A stretch of DNA of 64,000 nucleotides from Lachnospiraceae bacterium. GTDB lineage: Bacteria > Bacillota > Clostridia > Lachnospirales > Lachnospiraceae. The notes under the pieces are model-generated. The model saw only the letters and a list, made by a program, of their open reading frames with translations. It was not told where the DNA came from and searched no databases. Below are positions 26,889 through 36,861 of this stretch, piece after piece. Position numbers and translations under genes: made by a program. Each line of letters begins with the position of its first letter. Position 1 is the stretch's first letter. The stretch covers positions 59,189 through 123,188 of the forward strand of contig SVDZ01000010.1 of assembly GCA_015057625.1 (NCBI GenBank), given 5' to 3'.

Positions 26889-27818
26889 TTATCTGATTTT
26901 GTAAACAGGTATTATAATGTCGTTATCCAAATCTTCTTCTGCAATTCTATCATCGTGTAAGTCACGATTTTTACCTATTTTGGCAGAAACACCCATTTCC
27001 TTTGTCTCAGTGGTGCCATCATTGTATTCTACAGTACATGTTATTACAATGTCTTTGTATAATTCATCATAGATGGCCTTATCCTTCTCAATATCTTTTA
27101 TGTCGGATTTCTTTGTGTAATCAAGGATAAGCTTAGCCTTATCTTTGGATAAGAAATCTGTGCTGTATCCAATGCCAATGTATGTAGAGTCAGTTATTTG
27201 TTTGTCGTAAGCTACCGTGAATGAAGAAAGTGCTTCGTTAAAATCAGAGTTATCCATTGTTACCCATGGATATGTAAATAAGTCACTCACCTCATAATCA
27301 AGCAAGACAGCGTCGTCGGTATTTGTGCTTACATCAAATGTTGCACCTGTGATGGAGTATGTGATTTCTTTGATATTTTCTCCCTCACATGATATTGGGA
27401 ATTCTGAGATGTATGCAACTACATCATTGTCACTACATATTCCACCATATTCACGTCCACCATGGTTAGTGATGGCTACTCCATTTGTGTCGTCCAATGT
27501 CTGTGCATTCACCTGTAAAACAAAGTGGTTTCTAACTTCCGATATTAAATCAGGAGTTTTTGTATTATCCGCTGTTTTTGACATATTTTCTGTTCTATTT
27601 AAAGATGGAATGTTAGGAATATTAATAACTCCAACTGCCACTGCTGCACAGGCTGCTACTGCCACTGCAGGCTTTATAAGTTTTTTACTATTCATACCCT
27701 GTATCTCCTTAGAAATCTGTTTTTTTATTTTCTGTGTCTCATATTCACTCAGTTTTTGATTATCATATTCTTCTATGTTCATATCAACGTCATTCAACAT
27801 TTCGTATATGTCCTTCAT
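26889..27818 (-). CDS. Membrane anti-sigma factor-like protein
   Basis: 309 residues. N-terminal cytoplasmic part about 1-45 with LSEYETQKIKKQISKEI, one transmembrane helix about 48-66 (AVAVAACAAVAVGVINIP), and an extracytoplasmic beta-rich domain like DUF4179/DUF5643-type proteins. It starts within 3 bp of the end of an ECF sigma factor gene, the standard arrangement of a sigma/anti-sigma pair. It would hold the sigma factor at the membrane until a wall or envelope signal releases it. The Glu/Asp-rich C-terminus is external. Confidence 0.75.
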   Translation of the reverse strand: MKDIYEMLNDVDMNIEEYDNQKLSEYETQKIKKQISKEIQGMNSKKLIKPAVAVAACAAVAVGVINIPNIPSLNRTENMSKTADNTKTPDLISEVRNHFVLQVNAQTLDDTNGVAITNHGGREYGGICSDNDVVAYISEFPISCEGENIKEITYSITGATFDVSTNTDDAVLLDYEVSDLFTYPWVTMDNSDFNEALSSFTVAYDKQITDSTYIGIGYSTDFLSKDKAKLILDYTKKSDIKDIEKDKAIYDELYKDIVITCTVEYNDGTTETKEMGVSAKIGKNRDLHDDRIAEEDLDNDIIIPVYKIR

Positions 27819-27820
27819 AA

Positions 27821-28363
27821 TTACACTCCTTTCGCACTTCTTAATTTTTTTCTGGCTCTGGATAAACGATTATATATGGTGGGCTTACTCATTTTTAAGT
27901 CCTTACTGATTGTATCTAGTGATTCTTCTTTAACGTAAAGTCTGATAAAAATCTCACGGTCTGTTTCTTTTAATAGCGAAAGTAGTTCATTAGTTCGTTG
28001 AGATATTTCATCCTCTAGTTTGGTGAAAATGTCGTCTTCGTAGTGTTTTTCATGCTCAACCTTTTCAAAAGAAATATTGGATAATTCTTTTTTGTATTTT
28101 CGCATGTAATCTATCGCTTTATATTTGGCAATTGCTGCAATCCAATTTTTAAATTGATTCTTACTCGGATCAAAGGATTCAATATGCTCCCATATAGCAA
28201 GCAATACATCATTCATGCATTCTGTTTGTTCTTCCCTTAAACACGACATATTCTTTGAAATCACCGATTTTATTAAGCCACCATACTCGTCAATCACATA
28301 CATAAGTGCGCTTTCATTTTTCTTTTGTAATTGTTGAATTACATTATCTTCTGTTATAATCAT
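27821..28363 (-). CDS. ECF RNA polymerase sigma factor
   Basis: 180 residues from ATG 28363 (a TTG lies one codon upstream). Region 2 at about 25-90 (CMNDVLLAIWEHIESFDP, WIAAIAKYKAIDYMRKYKKE) and region 4 helix-turn-helix at about 125-175 (LLKETDREIFIRLYVKEESL, MSKPTIYNRLSRARKKL). Directs transcription of an envelope-stress-type regulon. Coupled to the anti-sigma gene downstream. Confidence 0.87.
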   Translation of the reverse strand: MIITEDNVIQQLQKKNESALMYVIDEYGGLIKSVISKNMSCLREEQTECMNDVLLAIWEHIESFDPSKNQFKNWIAAIAKYKAIDYMRKYKKELSNISFEKVEHEKHYEDDIFTKLEDEISQRTNELLSLLKETDREIFIRLYVKEESLDTISKDLKMSKPTIYNRLSRARKKLRSAKGV

Positions 28364-28490
28364 CAACTTTGTTACCTTTCAAATTTCCTAGGATTAATTT
28401 GTTTTACATTTACTAATACGTAACAAAATAATGAAATCTATCAAAATTTCAAAAATTTTATCTGCTGCCAGATATCCTTCGCCAATTTAC

Positions 28491-28967
28491 CTAATTTCCT
28501 CTTAAATCAAATTCACTGCAAAATCCCTCTAACCCTTCAAGTGATTTTGAATACACATCGGTCCACGAATACACGATATAATAACCATCATCTCCGACAT
28601 CGGATTTCAAATCAATTTCGACATGTTCCCAATAATTTATAGTTTTGGAATTCTGAGGAAACAGGTCGATCTCACACTCATCGTCTGAAAAAACTTTGTA
28701 ATACTCTTCCAATTCTGACATTTCTAAATCACTCTTGATGAGCATCATTCCGACATACTGCATTCCGTTTCCATTACCGGAAAGTTTTCCCGCTTTTGAT
28801 TTATATTCCAAGCACTGTGTATTCTTAGGCAGTGGTATCTCTTTTAACCTTTTCATTTCTTTTCTTGCAATGTTATCATTGACCACCGGAATGGTAATTA
28901 TCAATCCTACAATTGCAACTACTATGATTATTAGAAAACAATTTACTATTCTTTTAACTGATTTCAC
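28491..28967 (-). CDS. Single-pass membrane protein of unknown function
   Basis: 158 residues, GTG start behind GGAGG. One N-terminal transmembrane helix about 8-30 (FLIIIVVAIVGLIITIPVV), then an external domain of about 125 residues with no family I recognise (LPKNTQCLEYKSKAGKLSGN, then GNGMQYVGMMLI). It lies between the sigma factor and a CDF transporter on the same strand; a link to the sigma regulon is possible but only positional. Its stop codon is embedded in a 28-bp sequence duplicated near 25.65 kb. Confidence 0.6.
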   Translation of the reverse strand: MKSVKRIVNCFLIIIVVAIVGLIITIPVVNDNIARKEMKRLKEIPLPKNTQCLEYKSKAGKLSGNGNGMQYVGMMLIKSDLEMSELEEYYKVFSDDECEIDLFPQNSKTINYWEHVEIDLKSDVGDDGYYIVYSWTDVYSKSLEGLEGFCSEFDLRGN

Positions 28968-29000
28968 TATTCAATCCTCCACCAATATCTGTCGTTCTAT

Positions 29001-30131
29001 CTACTCCTCACATTCTGAGAAATCCGTGTCCATGGCAATCTGCAATTCATAATCAGGGAAGAGTTTCTGCACGTTTGCCTCAACATCCTGGCACACCTGT
29101 CTGCGACATTTCGCATCAAAGCTTATTACCACATCAAAACGTATTTTTTTCTTAACTTTATTGAAATAGAATCCATGAATCTGATTAACGTGTTCAATTG
29201 GTAGCACTACATCAAACACTTTCTTTTTGGCTTCTATAGCCTCCTCGTCTTTGGTATTTACCGAGTATACGCCAATGGCTGTAAGAGTGACATGGTGCTC
29301 ACTGAACACCTTCATCATAATTTCTCTCAATAGTTCATCCAGTTTGTCTGCCGAATAAGTATCCGGAACTTCAATATGAATTGAGCCATTCCAAGTATCC
29401 GGGCCGTAGTTATGTAAAACCAGGTCATATACACCTGCCACATCACTAAAGCTCATAACTGTCTTCTTGATATTTTTTGCCAGCTCAATGTCATTTTGCT
29501 CTCCAAGTATTTTTGAAATCGTCTCTTTTAACATCTCAATACCTGACTTAATAATCACAATAGAAATAATAGCGCCAAGCCATGCTTCCAAAGAAATTTT
29601 ACATGTCATAAATATGATGGCCGCCACTAATGTGGACGCTGAAATCACTGAATCCAATGTCGCATCTTCACCGGAGTTTATTAACGAGTTTGAATTAACT
29701 TTAACTCCTACACTCTTAACGTATCTGCCCAATACAATTTTCACTAACACCGCTACAGCTATTATTATCAGCGATACAGCATTATACTCCGGCGCTTCCG
29801 GATTAATAATTTTTTTCACAGATTCAACCAGTGAAGTGATTCCTGCATACAAGACAATAATTGCTATAATCATGGCACTCAAATATTCGATACGCCCATA
29901 ACCAAATGGATGTTTCTTGTCCGGTTCTTTTGCAGCCAGTTTAGCTCCGATTATTGTAATTAGTGAACTTCCGGCATCGGAAATATTATTTACAGCATCA
30001 AGTACAATAGCAATGGAATTTGTCAGCAATCCAATAACCGCCTTAAATGCCGCCAACAAAACATTGGCAATGATTCCTATAATACTTGTTCTGATGATTA
30101 TTATCTCTCGTGATTCTGTTTTATTATCCAT
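29001..30131 (-). CDS. Cation diffusion facilitator (CDF) metal transporter
   Basis: 376 residues. Six transmembrane helices in the first 215 residues, with the metal-site type sequence SIAIVLDAVNNISDAGSS in helix 2 and HPFGYGRIEYLSA in the loop after it. The cytoplasmic C-terminal domain (VAGVYDLVLHNYGPDTWNGS) is extended by a second ferredoxin-like part of about 80 residues. Exports divalent cations such as Zn, Fe or Mn in exchange for protons. A fragment of a second, related transporter lies at 53.9 kb. The SD is weak. Confidence 0.85.
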   Translation of the reverse strand: MDNKTESREIIIIRTSIIGIIANVLLAAFKAVIGLLTNSIAIVLDAVNNISDAGSSLITIIGAKLAAKEPDKKHPFGYGRIEYLSAMIIAIIVLYAGITSLVESVKKIINPEAPEYNAVSLIIIAVAVLVKIVLGRYVKSVGVKVNSNSLINSGEDATLDSVISASTLVAAIIFMTCKISLEAWLGAIISIVIIKSGIEMLKETISKILGEQNDIELAKNIKKTVMSFSDVAGVYDLVLHNYGPDTWNGSIHIEVPDTYSADKLDELLREIMMKVFSEHHVTLTAIGVYSVNTKDEEAIEAKKKVFDVVLPIEHVNQIHGFYFNKVKKKIRFDVVISFDAKCRRQVCQDVEANVQKLFPDYELQIAMDTDFSECEE

Positions 30132-30290
30132 ACTGTTCTTGTATGATTATTAAAAAGCTGATAATCACACATTCCTTTCATTTTAATGCTGTGCCAAAAT
30201 ACATTCAGATACTGTGGACTTTTTATTTTCGTTCTGTAGCTTTGACTATATCGCAGTGCCCATTCGCATTTCACTTCGCAGCAAAACAAT

Positions 30291-31304
30291 TTACGGCTCG
30301 TGAAGTTTATAATCAACATCTTCTTTTATTATCTCAAGCATGATGGCCGCAAATCGGGGATCAAACTGTGTTCCCGAACATTTCTCAAATTCGCTTTTTA
30401 CCACCTCTTGAGGGATGACGTCTCTGTAACTCCTGTGGCTGGTCATCGCATCATACGCATCTGCAACTGCAATAATTCTTGCCTCTTCTGGAATGTCCTC
30501 ACCTGAGAGTCCGTCAGGATACCCTCTTCCATCAAAGCGCTCATGATGCCATCTGGCACCGGTAACCAATTGGGGCATTTCCACAATGTTCTGCAATATC
30601 TTGGCTCCTCTCACGGGATGTGTTTTTATAATTTCATATTCTTCGTCCGTGAGTTTTCCCGGTTTATTTATCACCGCATCCGGCACTCCAATTTTTCCGA
30701 CATCGTGCAAAAGTCCCATTATATATATTTCTTCCTGCTTTTCACTTGAATAACCGTACCTTCTTGCTATTTCTTTGGAATATTCAGCCACTCTCCCCGA
30801 ATGTCCATTTGTATAAGTATCTTTTGCATCTATCGCATCTGCAATCGTTTGCACCACATGGAGCGATAAACCTTCTATCTCTTTGGTCTTGCGCTCAACC
30901 TCTGCATGCAAATCACGCTGCAACCTGACAAGGTCAAGAAGATGTCTTACACGCAGTGTCAAAACCTCCGCAACAAATGGTTTTCTTATGAAATCCATAG
31001 CTCCAAGGGATAATCCCTCTGTCTCCGCAGAGCAGTCATCACTAGCTGTAAAGAAAATAACTGGTATCTCTCTCTTGCCGTTTTCTCTCTCCCATTCTCT
31101 GAGTAATCTCATGGTATCAAATCCGTCAAGATCAGGCATTTTAATGTCTAAAAGCAACATATCAATTGTATTTTTTGTTACATAATCCAACAAAAGACGA
31201 CCACTCTTTAGGCACGTAACCTTGAATCCGGCTTCCGTAAGAACTGTGTTCGCATTTCTCAATATAATTGCATCATCATCTACAACAACTACTCGCTCTT
31301 CCAT
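30291..31304 (-). CDS. Response regulator with HD-GYP phosphodiesterase domain
   Basis: 337 residues. REC domain about 1-125 with phospho-acceptor in LLLDIKMPD and the switch Lys in FIRKPF. HD-GYP domain about 150-330 with LLHDVGKIGVPD near 199 and HHERFDGRGYPDGL near 261. HD-GYP enzymes degrade cyclic di-GMP. It is the last gene of a three-gene operon, 26 bp behind the solute-binding protein, so the hybrid kinase upstream is its likely partner. Confidence 0.88.
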   Translation of the reverse strand: MEERVVVVDDDAIILRNANTVLTEAGFKVTCLKSGRLLLDYVTKNTIDMLLLDIKMPDLDGFDTMRLLREWERENGKREIPVIFFTASDDCSAETEGLSLGAMDFIRKPFVAEVLTLRVRHLLDLVRLQRDLHAEVERKTKEIEGLSLHVVQTIADAIDAKDTYTNGHSGRVAEYSKEIARRYGYSSEKQEEIYIMGLLHDVGKIGVPDAVINKPGKLTDEEYEIIKTHPVRGAKILQNIVEMPQLVTGARWHHERFDGRGYPDGLSGEDIPEEARIIAVADAYDAMTSHRSYRDVIPQEVVKSEFEKCSGTQFDPRFAAIMLEIIKEDVDYKLHEP

Positions 31305-31330
31305 TCAGTCTCCTTTCCGTAGGCAGCACC

Positions 31331-32668
31331 TTATTTTTCTTCCCACAAACTTCCGTATTTCTGTACTGCTTCATCTACTGTCATCAATCCATTTGCCACA
31401 TTATAAGTCGCGGCGCGGAATTCTTTATTGACATTATCATTTAGTCCGGTCTCCTGATAACTAAAGGCCTTATCCTGTGGAAAACCATCAAGAGACGAAT
31501 ATACTTCATCAAGAGAAAAATCGTTAGTTGGAGTAATAAGTCGCTTGATTGCAGCCATATTGCCAAGTTCTTCCTTTCTTGTAAGGAATCTTATAAATTC
31601 ATTTGTCATATTTAAATTGCTGCTGTTTTTGTTTACACTGAAAAACAAATTGACAGCGTCTAAGAAATAACCACCTTCATCTCCCAACGGAACTACAAAG
31701 AATTTATATTTGAAAGGCTTAGCCGAAAATGCTTCTGATTTGCTCTCTCTCTTTAATGTACCAGAAACCATATCGCCGCTTCCTAACATCATCGGCACAT
31801 CTCCCTCGAAAAAGCGCATAATAACCGCATCATAATCATCTGCTATCTGTTCCGAGCAAGCAGCCGGATTCAAATAGCCATAGTCCACAAAAGTTTTTAG
31901 TTTTTCCAATGCAGGACGCATAAGATTGCCTGCGGTGTTGTCCATATTATTGAGAGCTTTGACTGATTTCGAGTCCCCGATAACATTATCGCAAAACATC
32001 GGAAACGCAAATGCATAGTACATAGCAGATACCGTGGTTCCATTTGCCCCCATTAAAGGATTCTCATATCCTGCTGCCTTAAGTTTTTCGCAGACATCAA
32101 CCAGCTCTGCGTAATTGTTTGGAATCTTCAGCCCTGTCTTTTCAAAAATATCCATGTTCACAAGCATTCCATACGATCTTGTAAAAATTGGGAGCATAAT
32201 GACATCTCCCTTTTCATCTGTCCATCTGGCGCCCTTGCGAATACAGTCCATATTAATATTTAACGATGGATCTGACAAAACCTCCGCACATTCCAACACC
32301 GGCTTCATTTTTTCATCATCCAGCATCCATGATCCGGTTACATAAATATCCGGAGCCTCATCGCTGGTCAGCGCACTGGCAATCGTGTTATCGTAATCAT
32401 CCAGACAAACATAATTGAGAGTCACGTTTGGATAATACTCATAGAAGCGTTCAAATTCGCTTTCCAGAGATTCAAAATTTGAGTAACTTCCGGCAACCTT
32501 GATTGAACACGACGTTTCAGTAGGTAAGCTACACTTGAATTCCGTACTTACTTTTTCGGGTTCTTTATTACATCCGACCATTCCGGATATCATTGAAACA
32601 ACCAGTGCTAAAGCCATTTGTTTTCTAATAAGCCATTGTTTTCTGCTAAGTTTTTGTTTTCTACTCAT
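31331..32668 (-). CDS. Extracellular solute-binding lipoprotein (sugar ABC type)
   Basis: 445 residues. Lys/Arg-rich N-terminus with three SRKQ/IRKQ-like repeats, a hydrophobic helix and lipobox GMVGC near residue 33. The rest follows the family 1 solute-binding fold (FESLESEFERFYEYYPNVTL, DEAPDIYVTG, MLVNMDIFEKTGLKIPNNY). No permease or ATPase genes follow; instead it lies between a hybrid kinase and a REC-HD-GYP gene. It may hand its ligand-bound state to the kinase sensor rather than to a transporter. Confidence 0.83.
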   Translation of the reverse strand: MSRKQKLSRKQWLIRKQMALALVVSMISGMVGCNKEPEKVSTEFKCSLPTETSCSIKVAGSYSNFESLESEFERFYEYYPNVTLNYVCLDDYDNTIASALTSDEAPDIYVTGSWMLDDEKMKPVLECAEVLSDPSLNINMDCIRKGARWTDEKGDVIMLPIFTRSYGMLVNMDIFEKTGLKIPNNYAELVDVCEKLKAAGYENPLMGANGTTVSAMYYAFAFPMFCDNVIGDSKSVKALNNMDNTAGNLMRPALEKLKTFVDYGYLNPAACSEQIADDYDAVIMRFFEGDVPMMLGSGDMVSGTLKRESKSEAFSAKPFKYKFFVVPLGDEGGYFLDAVNLFFSVNKNSSNLNMTNEFIRFLTRKEELGNMAAIKRLITPTNDFSLDEVYSSLDGFPQDKAFSYQETGLNDNVNKEFRAATYNVANGLMTVDEAVQKYGSLWEEK

Positions 32669-32689
32669 AATGTCTCCTCCGTTCCATAT

Positions 32690-35578
32690 TTATTTGACAA
32701 CAATATTATCCCCACGTAAAATTCCCGGTATCAAATCGTAATCAAAATTCTCGACAGCCATTTTGACAGCGCTAAACCTTTCTGCTTCATCTTCAGGGAA
32801 TCTGTATTCGTTAAGAGCTTTAACAATATCGACCACACTGTCGTAATCAAACTCAACACAGAACCTGTTAAGCTCGGCATAAGCTTTTTCCATATCCTGT
32901 TCTGAAATAAGCGGCCGGTCATCTCTCTCCGCGCCATTCTCTGTAGCTGCATTCTCTGTTTTATCGTTCTCTGTCTCATTGAGTGGTTCTAGTTTTCTTA
33001 CCAATTTTCTGTACTCTGACAAAAGTTTTCCGATTTCCTTTTCAATTGTATCCGCATCACCTGATTCTCCGGCACGTTCAAGCTGTCCTGCAAAATCTCC
33101 TAATTTTAAGGCTCCTATCAAACGCGAAGTGCTCTTTAGCGTGTGGAACTTGATTGTAAGATTCTTCAAATCTCTCAAATTCCAATAATTTTCTATATCC
33201 TCCTCATTTTTTGGAGCGGAATCCAGATACATCCTCAGCGTGTTCATATAAGATTCACGACTTCCGCAATATATCACTCCTGAATTTACATCAATGTCGT
33301 CCAGTTTAAAAATAAATTCCGGGACACAGTAATCGCCTTCATTATCGCCTTCATTACCGGCTTCTTCACCGACTTCCCCATCCGACGGTGCCTCAATTTT
33401 ATCCTTTGGAATATATTGAAGCAAAATCATCTCAAGCCTTTCTGCATCAATAGGCTTGGTTAGATAATCGTCAAAGCCTTCATTTATGTACATTTCACGC
33501 ATACCTGAAATGGCATTTGCGGTAAGACACACTATTGGCGTCTTTGGATTTGGCACGTCTGTGATTTCCTTCATTTCCTTAAGCGTCTCTATACCGTCTT
33601 TGTCAGGCATCATATGATCGAGAAAAATAACATCATAATACCTGCTTTTGTATAATGAAATGCATTCATCACCACTGCCTGCTGTATCTATCTGCACTTG
33701 AGTGCGTTTTAGAAGACTTTTGAAAACGGAGAGATTTACCGGCGTATCATCCACAACCAGCAGTCTGGCATGAGGTGCTATAAAGCTCTCACGGTATTTC
33801 TTCCTTTCGGAAACTGAACGTTTGAAAGCCTCCATATAATCGCCGATTGGATTCCAACTCTTTACTTCCTGTATAAGTGTGAATGAAAAAGTCGACCCCT
33901 TTCCATATTCACTCTCAACCTCCATCCGGCTTCCCATCATATGCAGAAAACTCTGAGCAATGCTCATTCCGAGACCTGTTCCTTCTATATTTCTGTTTCT
34001 CTTTTCTTCGATTCTCTCGAAGGCCAAAAACAGACGTTTCATGTCCTCAGGTCTGATTCCGATACCGGTATCACTGATACTTATCATCAATCTGATTGAG
34101 TCAGGATTGTCTTCTATTTTTTGGAAACCTGCCTTGAACGTAATTGAACCTTCTTTTGTATATTTAACAGCATTTGAAAGAATATTGGTAATAACCTGTT
34201 TGATACGTATCTCATCCCCGTGCAGTATCATCGGAATATTCCTATCAATATCCAAATTAAATGCGATTCCTTTATCCTCCGCCTTTCCCTGAACCATATT
34301 TGTCAGATCATTTAACATGGACACAAAACTATAATCCACATTTATCAGTTCCATTTTGCCGGCCTCAATCTTTGAAAAATCAAGGATATCATTAATAATT
34401 CCAAGCAATGTTTTTCCGGCGTTCCTAATACTTTCGGAATATGTTATAATTTCCTCCTCGTTGCTTTCACGCAACACCATCTCATTTAGTCCCATGATTG
34501 CATTCATCGGCGTTCGAATGTCATGTGACATAGTAGAGAGAAAGTGGGATTTTGCCTCATTTGCCTGGTTGGCCGCCTCTGCAGTTTCTGCCAGTTTTCT
34601 GTTATATAACATAAGTATCAGGAAATTAAAGACAAGCATCACAAGCAGTCCAAGTATTACCGTCCCAAGCAACAACCAATCCACCACCGAGTTGGTAGTC
34701 AGATCGTCTGCAGGTATATAGGCCAAAAGAAACCATGTATTCATAGATTTCAAAGGAGTGTAGGATATTACGCATTCCTCTCCCTTTGAATTGAGCATAT
34801 TCATAACACCGGTTTTTGCAGTAATCCGATCTTTCATTTTTTGGTATTCTGCACTATCCGTATTATTATAAGATTTAAAATATTCAAAAAAATTGGTATT
34901 TTTTAGGGATTTTCCTCGAACCAGATAATCTCCGTCCTTGTTAATGAGTGCTATCTCCACACTTTCATACTCGCCATTCAAAAAAACAAACTTGTCCTCA
35001 AGTACGCTTACCGGCTCAACACGCATCAGCAGTGCCTCTTTTAGTCTTCCTTCTTCCTCATCCAGAATGGTCACAAAGTTCATAAACGCAATGGACTGTA
35101 CCCCATTTTGAGGGTTCGTATATGCTCTGGTCAGACTGACTACACCGTCTTCACGTTTAATATCATCCAAATTATCAAACATTTTTATATTGCGATATGA
35201 AACCGAATAATCATTCGGATCCTTCGAACTTGGATGGGTAGAAATACCACTTTTAGACTGCTCCTCCGGAAAAATCAAGTGCCCATAAATCAAAGGAGAA
35301 ATCTTTACTTTTCTAATATAAGAAATAGCCTCGTCCGCAGTCATTGGCGTTCCTGCCTCAGCAGAGCGGTTGATATAATTTGACCATAAATCACAAAGAT
35401 GCTGCTCGTCCTCAAGGTAGTTTGTTATAATCTGCTCAGCACTAATAGTCATCTTCCCAAATGCCTCAATATTGCCCTCATCACTTTCATGCACTTTTGT
35501 ATTGGCATATTGAATTATAAAAAAGAGTATCATACTCATTATCACGAGGTTTACAACAATAATCAGTGTTTTCTTCAA
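32690..35578 (-). CDS. Hybrid sensor histidine kinase with dCache sensor, REC and HPt
   Basis: 962 residues, TTG start behind GGGAGG. Two transmembrane helices (about 4-25 and 295-320) enclose an external Cache-type sensor. Then HisKA with phospho-His in STMSHDIRTPMNAIMG near 351, HATPase_c with GTGLGMSIAQSF, a REC domain with Asp in VIFLDHMMPDKDG near 653, and an HPt domain with His in KFHTLKSTSRLIGA near 811. All four relay sites are present, so the relay could pass to the REC-HD-GYP protein. First gene of the operon; solute-binding protein follows 21 bp later. Confidence 0.88.
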   Translation of the reverse strand: MKKTLIIVVNLVIMSMILFFIIQYANTKVHESDEGNIEAFGKMTISAEQIITNYLEDEQHLCDLWSNYINRSAEAGTPMTADEAISYIRKVKISPLIYGHLIFPEEQSKSGISTHPSSKDPNDYSVSYRNIKMFDNLDDIKREDGVVSLTRAYTNPQNGVQSIAFMNFVTILDEEEGRLKEALLMRVEPVSVLEDKFVFLNGEYESVEIALINKDGDYLVRGKSLKNTNFFEYFKSYNNTDSAEYQKMKDRITAKTGVMNMLNSKGEECVISYTPLKSMNTWFLLAYIPADDLTTNSVVDWLLLGTVILGLLVMLVFNFLILMLYNRKLAETAEAANQANEAKSHFLSTMSHDIRTPMNAIMGLNEMVLRESNEEEIITYSESIRNAGKTLLGIINDILDFSKIEAGKMELINVDYSFVSMLNDLTNMVQGKAEDKGIAFNLDIDRNIPMILHGDEIRIKQVITNILSNAVKYTKEGSITFKAGFQKIEDNPDSIRLMISISDTGIGIRPEDMKRLFLAFERIEEKRNRNIEGTGLGMSIAQSFLHMMGSRMEVESEYGKGSTFSFTLIQEVKSWNPIGDYMEAFKRSVSERKKYRESFIAPHARLLVVDDTPVNLSVFKSLLKRTQVQIDTAGSGDECISLYKSRYYDVIFLDHMMPDKDGIETLKEMKEITDVPNPKTPIVCLTANAISGMREMYINEGFDDYLTKPIDAERLEMILLQYIPKDKIEAPSDGEVGEEAGNEGDNEGDYCVPEFIFKLDDIDVNSGVIYCGSRESYMNTLRMYLDSAPKNEEDIENYWNLRDLKNLTIKFHTLKSTSRLIGALKLGDFAGQLERAGESGDADTIEKEIGKLLSEYRKLVRKLEPLNETENDKTENAATENGAERDDRPLISEQDMEKAYAELNRFCVEFDYDSVVDIVKALNEYRFPEDEAERFSAVKMAVENFDYDLIPGILRGDNIVVK

Positions 35579-35764
35579 GCCTTCACCTCCCGAAATTTTC
35601 CCGTTATTTTGTTTTTATCCGAACTTACTATTAATGGAATTTTATCATATTTACCTTTTAAAAGCAACGTTGCGAGCCCCCGTCAGAGTATGTCTGTGGC
35701 GTACAAACGCAATTGCTGCACAGCCCAAAGATGCAGTATATTTTTTGGTAGGTTTAAAATAAAA

Positions 35765-35790
35765 GCCATGCTGGCTAATTCCAGCATGGC
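35765..35790 (-). terminator. Terminator after the D-cysteine desulfhydrase gene
   Basis: Perfect 10-bp stem GCCATGCTGG/CCAGCATGGC with a 6-nt loop, followed on the minus strand by TTTTATTTTA. Ends the cysK-desulfhydrase unit. Confidence 0.88.
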
Positions 35791-35806
35791 ATCATTTCTA
35801 TAATTG

Positions 35807-36811
35807 TTATAATATTTTTGCAAACTGCTCTTGTTTAGGGAACACTCCATACAATCCTCCCGTGTGAACAAACAGTATGCGTTTGTTTTTATCAAAGTTT
35901 CCTTTTTTTATTTCATTGAACAATCCATAAAATGCTTTTCCTGTGTATACGGGATCCAGTATTATTCCTTCCTTTTTAGCGACATCCACTATAAATTCCA
36001 ATTCCTCGTCTCTTGAAATGGCATATCCAATCCCTTTATATCCGTCTATGATATGCATATCTTCTCGCCTTATCTCAAGATCCAAATCCAATGCTGAAAC
36101 TGTGTCTTTTGCTATTGTTGTACATACATTTAGGAAGTATTCTTCGTCATCACAAACATTAAATGCAAATACCTCTTTTTGCGGTGCTAACAGTTTTGTT
36201 CCAAGAAACAATCCGCTATAGGTTCCTCCTGAACCAACTGCACATACAATTGTGTCGAATTCCACTCCAAGTTCTTTTTCTTGCTCCAAAGTTTCTTTTA
36301 CCGCTTCAATATATCCTAAATTTCCAACTCCATCAGAAGCTCCTTCAGGTATGACGTATGCTTTTATCCCCTTAGACTCATATTCATCCGCAATTTCTTT
36401 CATTATTTCATTTCGTCTGCCAGAGTAATCTTTTCTACTTATGAAGGTAATATTGGCTCCAAGAATTTTATCAAGCAAATAGTTTCCTTCAATTGGTGGT
36501 TCTTCATCAATTCTAAGCACCAGATGAGATTTAATTCCCACTCTCGCCGCAACTGCTGCAGTTGCCCTACAATGATTTGACTGTATTCCCCCACAAGTGA
36601 TAACAACACCAGCTTCTTCTGACAAGGCTTTTGCAATTGTATACTCTAGTTTCCTTATTTTATTTCCTGATGTTTCTATACCTGTATAATCATCTCTTTT
36701 TATCCAAAGATCTACTCCCCATTCTTTTGAAAGGACATCTAGTCGTTGAATTGGAGTTGGCAAATTTGCCAGATTTAATTTATTTATACTATCAAAAACA
36801 AAATTAGACAT
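35807..36811 (-). CDS. D-cysteine desulfhydrase / ACC deaminase-family PLP enzyme
   Basis: 334 residues of fold-type II PLP enzymes. The PLP Lys lies in GIETSGNKIRKLEY near residue 50, followed by the substrate region CGGIQSNHCRATAAVAAR and the phosphate loop CAVGSGGTYSGLFLG. D-cysteine desulfhydrase gives pyruvate, ammonia and sulfide; the related ACC deaminase cannot be ruled out. It follows cysK by 50 bp and ends at a terminator, so sulfide released here could feed cysK. This supports the desulfhydrase reading. Confidence 0.78.
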   Translation of the reverse strand: MSNFVFDSINKLNLANLPTPIQRLDVLSKEWGVDLWIKRDDYTGIETSGNKIRKLEYTIAKALSEEAGVVITCGGIQSNHCRATAAVAARVGIKSHLVLRIDEEPPIEGNYLLDKILGANITFISRKDYSGRRNEIMKEIADEYESKGIKAYVIPEGASDGVGNLGYIEAVKETLEQEKELGVEFDTIVCAVGSGGTYSGLFLGTKLLAPQKEVFAFNVCDDEEYFLNVCTTIAKDTVSALDLDLEIRREDMHIIDGYKGIGYAISRDEELEFIVDVAKKEGIILDPVYTGKAFYGLFNEIKKGNFDKNKRILFVHTGGLYGVFPKQEQFAKIL

Positions 36812-36861
36812 TTTATATACTCCTATTACGATATTTTCTTTTTGAACCGGCGTAAATCACT

